A stretch of DNA of 64,000 bases from Pegea sp. RAD2-039 (taxonomy: Eukaryota; Chordata; Thaliacea; Salpida; Salpidae): the NCBI GenBank assembly GCA_034620365.1, contig JAQGEQ010000244.1, positions 62,001 to 126,000 of the forward strand, written 5' to 3'. Under the pieces are notes generated by a model. It was not told where the DNA came from and made no database searches. It saw only the letters and a list, made by a program, of their open reading frames with translations. The translations under genes and the position numbers were made by a program. Positions 45,255 to 55,537 of this stretch are shown here, one piece after another; position 1 is the stretch's first letter; every line of letters begins with the position of its first letter.

Positions 45255-45959
45255 AAAACTGACTTTTCAAAATTCAATTTTCTGTATAAGCTTGTTTTTT
45301 TTTGGGACAACGAAAACATGTTTTGTATTCTAAAAAAATGTTAATTATCTTTTTACTATTTGGTAATTCTTAATTTCTCTAAAATCAGTTTCAAAACTAA
45401 GTTTTAAAAGATTTCTTATAAATAAAATGAACTAAAAGTATTTTCGATGTGACAAAAATTAGATGATTTTAGATAGAAATGTTTCTTAAAATTTAAATAT
45501 ATTTTCTTGTAAGCTCAAAGTTAGTGAGAAAAACTAAATGTCTACAGATCTCAACACAAAACACTAATTCTATAAGATAAAAATATCGATTGTGATGATG
45601 AAACAGAGACATCTTGTGACTGAAAAAAAGTAGTGAATAAAAGGTTTTTATATATTTCACTGACATATAACAGTATATTTAACATTTATAAAAATTTTTG
45701 TAAAACAACATTACTGATACTTAATTTGCATGAAAATAAAGTAGTAAATAATAATGTTTGATTAAAATATGAAAAATTTGAAACAGAAAATTAAATTAAT
45801 CTTGATTTGATTTTTATTATGATTCGTTTTTTTAAATTTCAAAATCTAGAAGATTTCTATAAAATTGTTAATTTTAAAAGAAAATTGTTTTTATTGTTTT
45901 TTTTACTTAAAGTTGAAACACTAAAATGTCTTTAAAATTGTTATATTTTTCAACTTTAT

Positions 45960-46470
45960 TACAATTGCAACATCTTAAATATTTCTAAAATTAATCTCTA
46001 TTACATACTGAGGTGAAATTTAAAATTGTTAATTCTGTTATTTTAATAAAAGTTTGATTTACTAGTTTTAATGAGATTTCAATTTTAGATAGTCCAAATA
46101 CTTCTTGGCTACAGTAATTTTTAAGCTATCTGTTTTATTTTCATCTCATATTTTATTTATCAAATCAAACTTCATAACAGACTGAGAAAGATCCGGTTCA
46201 CTGATTTTGCTTTTCAGATTTGTTTTTATTTTAAGTATAGCGTCGATTTACTACTTGTTGTGATTTGAATGATTGTTATATACTTTCTATTTGAACTTTA
46301 TAAATTTTCTTCTATTATGATTTTGTTTCATAAAATTTCACATTAGCAAATGAAGCAACTCAACTGTTTTTCAGTTAAAAACAGTAGTTTAACAAAAAAG
46401 CTTTTTAATTGCTTTACAATCACAAATTTTACTTTAGAATATTTTTAGATTTACAGTTTAAGTTTGAAAT
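45960..46470 (+). repeat. 0.5-kb block, one arm of an inverted pair
   Basis: Aligns with 54,040-54,560 in inverted orientation (shared TTTTAGATAGTCCA, GATCCGGTTCACTGA, ACAGTTTAAG). The part around 46,170-46,470 also recurs directly at 52,430-52,740. Confidence 0.55.
46146..46247 (-). CDS. Exon-like block (IDAILKIKT), copy 1
   Basis: The minus-strand open frame reads IDAILKIKTNLKSKISEPDL, then SQSVMKFDLINKI and stop. Copies at 52,410-52,505 and 54,282-54,380 keep the frame through substitutions, suggesting a helical or coiled-coil-like coding ancestry. It is within the repeat 45,960-46,470. Confidence 0.35.
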   Translation of the reverse strand: MDAILKIKTNLKSKISEPDLSQSVMKFDLINKI

Positions 46471-46653
46471 AATTTTGTAAAGATAGTTTCTTCTTCGTTT
46501 GTTGTGTAAATTTTCTAAAATAAAGTATTTTTGATTTATTTCATTGAAAGAAGTTGAAATAACAAAGAATGGAAATAACCAAATAACTCTATTCAATAAA
46601 ATTTTACTAATAACAAATGATAAGAATAACAAATTAAAATGATACCTTCTTTA

Positions 46654-46728
46654 ATGGCACTAATCAAAAATAGGAGAAAGTTACATTTCAAACTGGTTAA
46701 TTACAATAACCATAATACTAGTTTATAA
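46654..46728 (+). CDS. 24-codon conserved short ORF, copy 2
   Basis: MALIKNRRKLHFKLVNYNNH, then four residues and TAA. Same length as the other two copies. It sits in the repeat 46,380-46,750 and is followed by ACATCACCGACAAGTT as in the others. Confidence 0.3.
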   Translation: MALIKNRRKLHFKLVNYNNHNTSL

Positions 46729-47154
46729 CTACATCACCGACAAGTTATCTTACCGACAAGTTGTCGGGACAATTGTTATTGTACAGTTGAAGAAAACAAT
46801 TTTAGTTTACTATCGTTAGTTTATAGTAATTTTAATATTAATCATTTTGATAGCCAATAAATTAATTGATATTGTAAAAAAATATATAAGCTTGTAATTA
46901 TCGTAGGTTTTGTAAGTCAAATCACTATCCCATTGAATACAACAACGAACCACAATATATTCCAAATTCAAAAACTTTAATATCGACAAATATTTGATGC
47001 CAAATTGAACATGACGTCATGCAATTTCATTATGTGAAAAAATCAAAAATTTCTAAAGTTGAAAATTTCCTGTTTTTTCTTAGTTGCAATAACCAGATAG
47101 CAAAAATTCATACAAGGTTTTTTGATACTCATACAATAAAGTCAATATAAACAG

Positions 47155-47620
47155 GTATTTATAATAGTGTTAGTTTTAAATCATTTTAAATTTTAAAACT
47201 GAAATGTATTATGTATTAGGAAGTCGGGAATAATTTTTTTATAATATTGATATCAAAAGAAAAAAAAATGTCACACATTTGTTAAAAATCAAACTTTCAA
47301 ATATAAGTCTAGATTTTAAATCTTTTCTAGACAAATACAAGATGAAAATCTATTATTATATCAAGAAGTGTTTCTTACTTTCATGGCAAGATCTGAAACA
47401 GATTTCTATTTTTGATATCGACTATGTGTCTATAAATTAATCCAATAATTGTATCAAAAAATAACTGCAAACTTTCAAATTTAAAATTGCTTTGAATGTT
47501 TCATTGATAATATTAATTGACTTGATTTTCAATTTTCTTTTGACTTTTAATTATAAAATCTTTGTTTGCATTATGCTATTGTATGTCAGTGAAACATAAA
47601 ACATCTTTTATTTAATTGTC
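47155..47620 (+). repeat. 470-bp block, copy 1
   Basis: Direct repeat of 62,252-62,722 at about 90% identity, including a cassette whose variable segment is the same in both copies. Confidence 0.65.
47325..47434 (+). ncRNA. Cassette M15
   Basis: Element TAGACAAATACAAGATG, TATATC at 28. The variable segment (about 47,385-47,408) contains the hairpin ATCTG-AAA-CAGAT. T5; one stem base of the final inverted repeat is lost (GTCTATA). Same payload as M23. Confidence 0.35.
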
Positions 47621-47703
47621 TTTTAGTTTTGAAACTTTGAACAAATTATTATTTGTCGTTGTAAAAATTATAAGCGATTATTTGATCAGCAATTATTGAC
47701 TAA

Positions 47704-47905
47704 GTCGTTGATGGTGAGGACGTAATTGAAATTGATGACTTCATTGATGTTGATGGAGTTATTGATGTTGATGACATGGTTGATGTTGATGACGTCATTG
47801 ATGCTGGTGAAGTCAAATGTCTATGAAGTCATTAATGTTAATAGGGTCATTGAAGTCGATAAAGTCATTGATGTCGATAAAGTCATTGATGTTTATATAA
47901 AATAT
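47704..47905 (+). repeat. 18-bp minisatellite (GTTGATGACGTCATTGAT-like)
   Basis: About 11 imperfect 18-bp units. One frame reads EIDDFIDVDGVIDVDDMVD until TGA at about 47,823. After a shift a second run reads VINVNRVIEVDKVIDVDK. GC-richer than its surroundings. It may be a decayed low-complexity coding repeat or simply a minisatellite. Confidence 0.7.
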
Positions 47906-48169
47906 AAAAACTATGATCATTAAACATACAAATATTTACATTAAAACCATTTTTGTTTAAAAATTAAATTCTAAAATATATTTTATGAATAAGTATTTCA
48001 TAAATATGAAACAAGCCTTAAGTGATTTCCATAACTGTTTACACCAAATATAATCATATATTTATTAAAAAGTTTTTTGGTAAACTTTAAACTTGACATA
48101 GGAAGATTAATAATAAACAAATAGAAAATTATAATAAAACATATTTTATATATGCTTATAATTTGTGTT

Positions 48170-48420
48170 ACCAAATTACTTTTGATACTAAACATACAAA
48201 TTCACGTTTAATGGAAAAATATTTTCTATTAAATTTGAAATAAAAAGTGAATGTAAAAATGCTGAAAATATTCAAAAAATCTAAATAAACGACTTTCACG
48301 AAGCATCTGTATAAAGTTCCATTCGACATTAAAAGTCAATCACAAGTTTGAAATTTAACAGACTATTGAAATATTACGATTTGCGATTTTCGATTAATTT
48401 GATATTTATTATCAGATATA
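48170..48420 (+). repeat. Partial copy of the 2.9-kb element
   Basis: About 250 bp match the region around 20,545-20,870, including the start of the MFSI(N/K)SNLV frame on the minus strand and the TTCCATTCGACATTAAAAGT block. The 118-bp exon is deleted from this copy. Confidence 0.5.
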
Positions 48421-48845
48421 TTTTAAAGGTTGATTTTAAAGATTTTCTATTAATCTTTTCTAAAAATAATTCATATAATAATTATTAATGTCAATTTAAA
48501 GTTTTTTTCATCTGATTTTATAAGAACAAAACAAAATTGTAAAGTAAAATATTTATTTAAGTAAAAATCCATTTAAACAGTTTTCCACTCATTGGTATTC
48601 TCGCTTGACAACAAATTTAATTTAATTTTACTGTTTTAAAAATATAACTTTTAACTCATCTTTTCACTAATATTCATTGTTTATTTTCTAAATTAAGTAG
48701 TTTTAAGAAAATATTAAACTTCACTTCATAAAATATATTAAATTTATTCGAAATTGTTTCTTTTGTGTAAGTAAAAATATTTAAAAAAGAAATCAAAAAA
48801 ACTAATTAAAGATTTATGAGATTTATTTTTTATAGTTGAAAAAAT

Positions 48846-48920
48846 TTACGCTAGACGTCGCTAAAGATGAACAATTTTGAAACCCTTGCATTGCTTCAGG
48901 CTAAGTTTTTGTAAGTGATA
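48846..48920 (+). other. GACGCTAGACG core, copy f
   Basis: Begins TTACGCTAGACGTCGCTAAAG. The GGCTAAG replaces GGCTATG; GTAAGT kept. Confidence 0.4.
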
Positions 48921-49177
48921 TTTGAAAACTTGAATTTTAAGGCTTACTTTTAAACTTTGTTGAAATTATGAATATTTAGGTTTATATTGGAAACAAAACT
49001 ATTGTAACAGTCTTAGTTTTAACAAATCATTAAACAGTTTAAAACTAAAATGTATTATATACTAAGAAGAAGGAAATAGTTTCACTATAAGATTGATAGC
49101 AAATTAAATAAAAATCGTCTTATAGTTTAAAAAAAATCAAACTTGTAAAGAAAAATAAAACTTTAAAAAACTCTTTT

Positions 49178-49288
49178 TTCCTGATAAACACTAGATGAAA
49201 AGATTTTGATATACCTGGAAATTTTCCTTACCTTCTAATTTAATACTTCCAACAAAACTTAATTTTGGATATCGACCATTTGTCGATA
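49178..49288 (+). ncRNA. Cassette M16
   Basis: Element TCCTGATAAACACTAGATG, TATACC at 28, unique variable segment about 49,238-49,261, T4, inverted repeat with loop CATTT. Confidence 0.35.
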
Positions 49289-50294
49289 GTTTAATCAGAC
49301 AAATACGACTAACAAATAACAGCAAACTTTTTAATTTAAAAATGCTTCAATGTTTCATTTGAAAATATTAATTGGTGTGATTTTCAATTTGACGTCGAAT
49401 ATTTGTCGATATTTATAGTTTTGTAATTTTTAGTTTTTGTATTCTGCAATAACTTCTTTCATCTTCAGATATTCTAATTATACTTTGCGTAAAAATGTTG
49501 TTGATAATTAAATTGCAAGAATTAAAAGCTAGTAAGAAAACTTCGAATGAGTTAAATTCACTTTTTTTCAATACAAAATTAAGTTTAAAATAAAATTATT
49601 TTTACTAAAAATCATTCAAATCTTCTCACTGAATTCATTCATATAATTCATACTAAAATAAAAGACATTTATATGAAATACATATACTTTTTTATGCTCA
49701 AAGTCACTCAGTAACACTTTTTTACTGACAGATAGGAGGATACAACGTTTATTAGTTTATAAAATAAAAATATAAAACTATCATAAATAAATCTTGTGAC
49801 TGAAAACTAAATAGTAAAATGCAATTAAATTTTTCAAAAGTTGTAATTTATATTTTAATGTAATAAACTTTAATAAAAGTGAGACAAAATGAAAATAGTT
49901 TGTTTAAGTCAGGTTTACACTGAATCTTAATGAATTGACAGGAAAAATTAAATAAAAATTTGAAAAAAGATAATTATAGAAAAGTTATCAATGAGATAAA
50001 AAAATTATATACTTGCATGAAACATTTTACACATAATGAAATTTCAAATTTATTAATAATTTTTAATTGAAAAAAGTGATTGGTTTATATATTACCATAG
50101 TTGTCAGTATGAAAAGATAAAGCTTAAATAATAAATAAATAAATCAAATAATAAACAAAATGAAACAAGAAAATTGACAAATATTTGATGTCAAAATGAT
50201 ATTCACGCCATGTAATTATATTAATTGAAACATCCAAGCAGATTTAAATTTGAAAGTAAACTTAATTTTGTTAGTTTTTATTTTCGGATTAATC

Positions 50295-50405
50295 TATCGA
50301 CAAGTAGTCGATATCAAAAATTCACATGGGTTACTTAGGTTCTCAATAATAACTAAGAATATTTCTTAATATAAAAACGTTGTTTCATCAAGTATTTGTC
50401 CGGAG
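50295..50405 (-). ncRNA. Cassette M17
   Basis: Element CTCCGGACAAATACTTGATG, TATATTAAG at 28, variable segment about 50,322-50,345 like M5, T5, loop TACTT. Confidence 0.4.
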
Positions 50406-50935
50406 AAAAATTATTTTTGAAAATTATTAGTCATTTAAAAAATTTAAATTATTTAGAATCATAAGAATAGTTTTATACGTTGACAATAAAAACAAAATAA
50501 GTTACTTTTGCTAATTTTATTTAACTTATTTGAGATTTTTCTAATAAGGGTCGTATTTTTTCAGGATATTTTTTAAAATTTATGCTTTGGAAATTCATAG
50601 TCGCTAAGTTGAATCAAATTTTTGTAACCGTCCATTAGTTTTTTTTGACAGATTTCAATACAAGGGTTATTGAGAAAAGTGTTTGAATGTTTTGTAAGGT
50701 CTGAGTCATTGAGAAAAATTATTTGTCTGACAGATAAGAGGAAGAAAGTATGTTAAAAAGTTTAAATTTACTTTTAAATTCAAAGCTAAATAAATAATTT
50801 GCTTTTAAAATTGTATTTTTTTATTGATACGAAAAGTGACTAGTTAAAATAATTTTATTTTCAATTTAAACTTAATTATTCATAATTTAAACAAAGTTTA
50901 AAAGTAAGTCTTAAAATTCAAGTTATGAAATATCA

Positions 50936-51008
50936 CTTACAAAAACATAGCCTGAGGCAATGCAAGGATTTCAAAATTATTTAACTTCAGCGACGTCTAG
51001 CGTCAACT
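50936..51008 (-). other. GACGCTAGACG core, copy g
   Basis: Full copy in the right 2.9-kb element, with GTAAGT. Partner of copy c. Confidence 0.4.
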
Positions 51009-51695
51009 TTTTCTACTATAGAAACATAAAACTGAAAAATATTTAGTTAGATTTTTATGATTTTTACAAAAACATGTTTACTTACACTAAAGAATCAATT
51101 GTGCTTTAATTAATTATATTTTATGTGGTTCTCAATAATCTTTGTTTAATTAGTTCTAATTACACAAGATGTTTGGGTTATTATTTTTACTCTTTTTAAC
51201 TTCATCTGATTATCTGAAGATTTTTTTCTAATTGTCAAACTCAACAATTTTGGTCATTTAATTATTTTTAAACATAAGTAAAAACGTCAAAAAATTTTTG
51301 AAGAAAAAAAATGAATGTATGATTCCATAAATATTTAAATATCAAAATAATTTGCTAATTAACAAAACCATAATATTTCATGAATAAAACTCTATAAAAA
51401 TTCAAAGCAGGTAAGATCTTAAGATAAATTTTTTCAGTTATCTACGCTATATTATACGGATATAATCTATTTGATCAATAATTGAACTTTTCTACAAGTT
51501 AAACAATCTTTTTTATTTTAGAAATAGGTAAAAACAACAAACATTTTTGTTGTCTTTTCACGAAATCGATTGGCGAATCGTAAAATTTCAATATTTTGTT
51601 AAATTTCAAACATGTGATTGACTCTTAATGTCGAATGGAACTTTAAACAAATACCTCGTGAAAGTTGTTCATTTACATTTCTCGAATGTTTTCAG

Positions 51696-51813
51696 TGTTT
51701 TTACGTTCACTTTTTATTTCTAATCTAATAGAAATTATTCAACAAAAATTAGTCTATGATGGTGACGTAATTACTGATGAACAATTTGATGATGCTAGTT
51801 TTTATGAAAGAAT
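51696..51813 (+). CDS. 118-bp exon-like block (DGDVIT), copy 3
   Basis: Plus-strand copy bounded by GTTTTCAG and GTGATT. The open frame is FLRSLFISNLIEIIQQKLVY, then DGDVITDEQFDDASFYERM, with TGA following if unspliced. Upstream, ATG TCG AAT GGA ACT (about 51,629) starts a short frame seen in all relatives, which may be a preceding exon. Unknown function. Confidence 0.4.
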
Positions 51814-51857
51814 GTGATTACTAATGAAAGTATTTTTGTCATTTAACGTGAATATAT

Positions 51858-52166
51858 ATGTTTAGTATCAATAGTAATTTGGTTGAGTTATCATCTGTTG
51901 TCTTAGAGAAGAATTGTTTAAACTATTTAAATAATAATTATTTAATTATAAAAATATGCATCAGTTATGTAAGGATGTTAACCAAATATAAAAAAGTACA
52001 TTACAAACTTGAAGGTTTTATTTTCAATCTTGCCTTGTTTACAATAGCTGAGATTTGTTTCATCAAATTACTACAGCAAATAAAAAGCACAAATTTCCAT
52101 TCGGGAGTTGTTTTAGAGTATTTTTTGTTTAGTAAATTGCAGCAAGGTCAAAGTCATATCGACTAA
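51858..52166 (+). CDS. ORF beginning MFSINSNLV, copy 2 (102 aa)
   Basis: Inverted copy of 20,325-20,570, extended by 21 codons because the stop differs. Conserved changes are few (Asp to Glu, Ser to Thr). It follows the 118-bp exon at 51,696-51,813 on the same strand. The extension runs antisense to the SIEEGISRLVNFLV frame, which looks more coding-like, so at least the tail is probably not real. Confidence 0.3.
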   Translation: MFSINSNLVELSSVVLEKNCLNYLNNNYLIIKICISYVRMLTKYKKVHYKLEGFIFNLALFTIAEICFIKLLQQIKSTNFHSGVVLEYFLFSKLQQGQSHID

Positions 52167-52319
52167 CTCGTTCCACATGACTGCATCCGACTTACGTGAT
52201 ACAAGAAAGTTAACTAAACGGGAAATCCCCTCTTCAATTGAGATAGTTGGTTTGTGAATTAAATGACTAATAAAATTATAAATATGAAAAAATAGAATTT
52301 TGATGTGGCTACCAGACAA
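52113..52319 (-). CDS. Conserved exon-like ORF (SIEEGISRLVNFLV), copy 2
   Basis: Inverted copy of 20,109-20,315. The C-terminal 45 codons are identical except for one residue, and the stop is in the same place. It has the same proposed acceptor upstream. It is antisense to the tail of the 51,858-52,166 frame. Unknown function; probably an exon or relic of the gene carried by the 2.9-kb element. Confidence 0.4.
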   Translation of the reverse strand: MSGSHIKILFFHIYNFISHLIHKPTISIEEGISRLVNFLVSRKSDAVMWNELVDMTLTLLQFTKQKIL

Positions 52320-52409
52320 GATTATACAAACATGATTCTTTTAACAAACCTTATTTTTGTACAAACCAAAACTTATATCTAATATTTTTCTCATTTTTTG
52401 TTTTTTTTA

Positions 52410-52505
52410 TCAAATCGAATCAAACTTCATATCAGACTGAAAAGGTTCCGGTTCAATGGTTTTATTTTTCAGACTTGTTTTTATTTTAAGTATATCGTCG
52501 ATATA
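52410..52505 (-). CDS. Exon-like block (IDAILKIKT), copy 2
   Basis: Reads YIDDILKIKTSLKNKTIEPE, then PFQSDMKFDSI and stop. It lies directly against the end of the right 2.9-kb element. Confidence 0.35.
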   Translation of the reverse strand, partial: YIDDILKIKTSLKNKTIEPEPFQSDMKFDSI

Positions 52506-52920
52506 CTACTTGTTATGATTTGAATGAAACTGTCTTCAACTTTCTATTTGAACCTTATAAATTTTTTTCCAACTTACTTTTTATTTCACAAAATTTCACA
52601 TTTGCAAATAAAGCAACTCAAATTATTATTTCTCAGTTAAAAACAGTAATTTAACAAAATAAAAAGCTTTTAAATTTGTTTGACATTCGCAAGTTTCACG
52701 TTAGAATATTTTTAAATTTACAGTTTAAATTTGAAATATTTTTCTAAAGATAGTTTCTTCTTCGTTTGTTGTTTAAATTTTCTAGTATGAAGCATTTTTG
52801 ATTTATTTCATTGAAAGAAGAACAATAACAAAGAATGGAAATAACCAAATAACTCTATTCAATAAAATTATTACTAATAACTCATTATTAGAAGGAGAAA
52901 TTAAGATTAAACTTTCTCTA

Positions 52921-52995
52921 ATGGCACTAATCAAAAATAGGAGAAAGTTAGATTTTAAACTGGTTAATTACGATAAACAAATTACAAGTTTCTAA
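52921..52995 (+). CDS. 24-codon conserved short ORF, copy 3
   Basis: MALIKNRRKLDFKLVNYDKQ, then ITSF and TAA. Here the frame is also open upstream to 52,798 (IYFIERRTITKNGNNQITLF), but that extension is not kept in the other copies. Confidence 0.3.
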   Translation: MALIKNRRKLDFKLVNYDKQITSF

Positions 52996-53129
52996 TTACA
53001 TCACCGACAAGTTATCTGTACAATTGTTATTGAAAGTTGAGATAAAAATTAATTTACTATCGTTAGTTTATAGTAGCTTTAATTTTTAATCTTTTTACTA
53101 CCAAATAATTTAATTGATATTACTAATAA

Positions 53130-54030
53130 ACATTCATTTAGCTAGTAACCATCGAACGTTTTTGTAAATCAAATCACAATCCCATTGAGTACAACAATAA
53201 ACCATAATTTCTTCTAGATTTATAAACTATAATATCGACAAATATTTGATGCCAATTTAAAATTCATGCCAATTATTATTATTAAACGAAATAATCAAGC
53301 AGTTGTTAATTTAAAAGTTTGCCGTTACTTGTTAGTTGTATCTTTCGAATTATTCTATCGACAAATGGTCGATATCAAAATTTAATTACATCATCATAAA
53401 TGATAAAAACCATAATGTAAGTCAACGAACATTTCTTTATATAAAAAATCTTCTCATCTAGTATTTGTCAGGAAAAAGTGATTTTTTAAAATCTTTCATC
53501 TATCTTTAAAAGTTTGATTAATGTAAAACTGTGAGACGATTTTTATTTTTTTTTGCTATCAATCTTATAGAAAAATATTTCCTACTCTTAGTGATAAAAT
53601 ATTTTAGTTTTAAACTGTTTATTGATTTTTTAAAACTAAGACTTTTACAAATACTACTGATATAAAGCTAATTGTATGAGTATGAATAAACCTTGTATGA
53701 ATATTAATAAACAATGTTTTGTAAGCTCAAAGTCACTGAGTAACACTATTTCTCTCACAAATAGGAGGATACAACGTTTGTAAGTTAAAAAAAAATAAAC
53801 ATAAAACTGTTATAGTGACATCTTGTGACCGAAAAATAAATAGTAAAATGCAATTAAATTTTACAAAAGTTTCAGTTTAAAGTTCAATTTACTAAACTTT
53901 AATAAAAGTGAGAAAAAATACAAATAGTTTTTTTAAGTGAGGTTTACGCTGATTCTTATTGAATTGATAAGGTATAATTTGTTTGAATTTTTTTTTTTGT
54001 ATAATTTAAGTAATGTTTTTCTTAATGTTA
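53130..54030 (+). repeat. Cassette-bearing repeat (family A)
   Basis: Direct relative of 39,295-40,140, with cassette 53,356-53,474 and the ATAGGAGGATACAACG block at about 53,762. Confidence 0.55.
53356..53474 (-). ncRNA. Cassette M19
   Basis: Element TCCTGACAAATACTAGATGA, TATATAAAG at 27, variable segment about 53,391-53,414 and about 8 bp longer than usual, T4, loop CATTT. Confidence 0.35.
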
Positions 54031-54039
54031 TAGTTAAAA

Positions 54040-54560
54040 CCTTTAAAAAATTAATGCCAACTTAAACTGTAAATATAAAAGTATTCTAACGTGAAATTTG
54101 CGATTTTAAAACAAATTAAAAAGTTTTTTTGTTGTGAAACTCCTGTTTTCGACAGAAAAATAATAGTTGAGTTGATTCATTTACCAATGTGAAAATTTAT
54201 AAGACGAAAAACATATTGGAAGAAAATTTATAAGCTTCAAATAGAAATTGAACGCAGTTTCATTCAATTCATAACAAGTAGTATATCGACGCTATACTTA
54301 AAATAAAAACAAGTCTGAAAAATAAAATCAGTGAACTGGAACTTTTTCAGTCTGATATGAAGTTTTCATTTGATAAATAAAATATGAGATGAAAATAAAA
54401 CAGTTTGCTGAAGAATTACTGTAACCAATAAGCTTCTGGACTATCTAAAATTCAAATCACATCAAAACTAGTAAATCAAACTTTTATTAAAATAACAGAA
54501 TTAACAACTTTAAGTTTCACCTCTGTATGTAATAGAGATTAATTTTTAAAATATTTAAGA
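54040..54560 (-). repeat. 0.5-kb block, second arm of an inverted pair
   Basis: Reverse-complement partner of 45,960-46,470, about 7.6 kb away. Confidence 0.55.
54282..54380 (+). CDS. Exon-like block (IDAILKIKT), copy 3
   Basis: Plus-strand copy: YIDAILKIKTSLKNKISELE, then LFQSDMKFSFDK and stop. Part of 54,040-54,560, the inverted partner of 45,960-46,470. Confidence 0.35.
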   Translation, partial: YIDAILKIKTSLKNKISELELFQSDMKFSFDK

Positions 54561-55414
54561 GGATGCAATTGTTATGAAGTTTAAAAATAAAACTATTTTA
54601 AAGACATTTTAGTGTTTCAACTCTAAGTAAAGAGAACAATAAGAACAATTTTCTTTCAAAAAATAACAATTTTTTAGAAACCTTAAGATTTTGAAGTTTA
54701 AAAAAAATAATAATAGAAACAATCAATTAAAGATAAAATAATTTTCTGTTTCAAATTTTTAAATATTTTCAGCAAACATTATTATTTACTATTTTATCTT
54801 TATTCAAATTAAATATCAGTAATTTTATTTTACAAAAAATCTTTTTCAATGTTTTTTAAGAATGATAATATTATGAAAAAATATAAATAAACAAAAGAAA
54901 AAAATTATTAAGAAATAAAAACAGTAGCTTTTATTAGCAAACCTAAACTTAAAATTATATAAATATAAAAATTTCATAAAAAAAGAGAATATTTTGGAAA
55001 ATTATCTAAACTTTTTTCATGTTTTGTTTTTCTCCTTTAATAGTTTTCCCAAAATAAATTTACTTCAAAATATTTCACATTCAAATTTCTAGTTTTGGAT
55101 ATGTCTCAATTTTCAATAAAATTTACTTTTAAGGAAATTTTAGAATAAAATTTAATATTTTTATTTTTAATAAATACTTTTTATTAGCAGATAAAATTAT
55201 TCTAATTTTGTTGAAATAAAACTAAACAAAAAAGGAGAAAAAGTAATTTATTAACTTTATTTGAGTTATCTATCATATTGAATACTATTAAATCTGTTTT
55301 CTAAGAGATTATTAAAAAAATAATTTTGGTTTTAAGGAATAATTGTATTTTTTTAATGAATAAATTTATGAAGACTCATCATCAAAATCATCAGCATTAA
55401 GATCAAGATCTTAC
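54561..55414. other. AT-rich stretch with an old repeat
   Basis: About 54,770-55,060 is a diverged direct copy of about 26,770-27,060 (TATCAGTAAT, AAGAATGATAATATTATGAAAAA). A short inverted relative lies at about 45,690-45,750. No gene. Confidence 0.4.
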
Positions 55415-55466
55415 CAATATCTGCATTTGATGCTCATCGCCTTTTTTCAAAATCTCTTTTTTCAAA
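55415..55466 (-). CDS. Candidate 52-bp micro-exon, copy 1
   Basis: The minus strand has TTTTTAG, then 52 bp reading LKKEILKKGDEHQMQIL, then GTAAGATC. Both splice consensus sites are strong, and the same arrangement recurs at 58,543-58,582 on the other strand with a different length but matching ends. The parent gene is not recognised. Confidence 0.4.
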
Positions 55467-55537
55467 CTAAAAACCGAACTAATCAATCACTGATGACGTC
55501 ACATGCTGATGGCGTCACCTTTGATCGACATTAGAGG

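Larger units (their letters stand above)
43740..45300 (+). repeat. 1.5-kb dispersed block, copy 2, with internal tandem duplication
   Basis: Direct partner of 6,960-8,400. The 5' part is duplicated in tandem: about 43,768-44,070 and about 44,071-44,400 align with each other (both with TATACC(T/G)GATAATAAATATCCAAATAA and TTAAAATCCT.CAATTTGTT). Confidence 0.6.
49505..52405 (-). repeat. 2.9-kb duplicated element, right copy of inverted pair
   Basis: Inverted partner of 20,026-22,935, at about 26.5 kb distance. The order of parts is conserved: coding-like exons at 51.7-52.3 kb, GACGCTAGACG core at 50,936-51,008, cassette at 50,295-50,405, and the block with TCACTCAGTAACAC and GACAGATAGGAGGA at 49.7 kb. 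Right after 52,405 it is joined to a different repeat (the IDAILKIK exon block), so the ends differ from those of the left copy. Confidence 0.75.
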
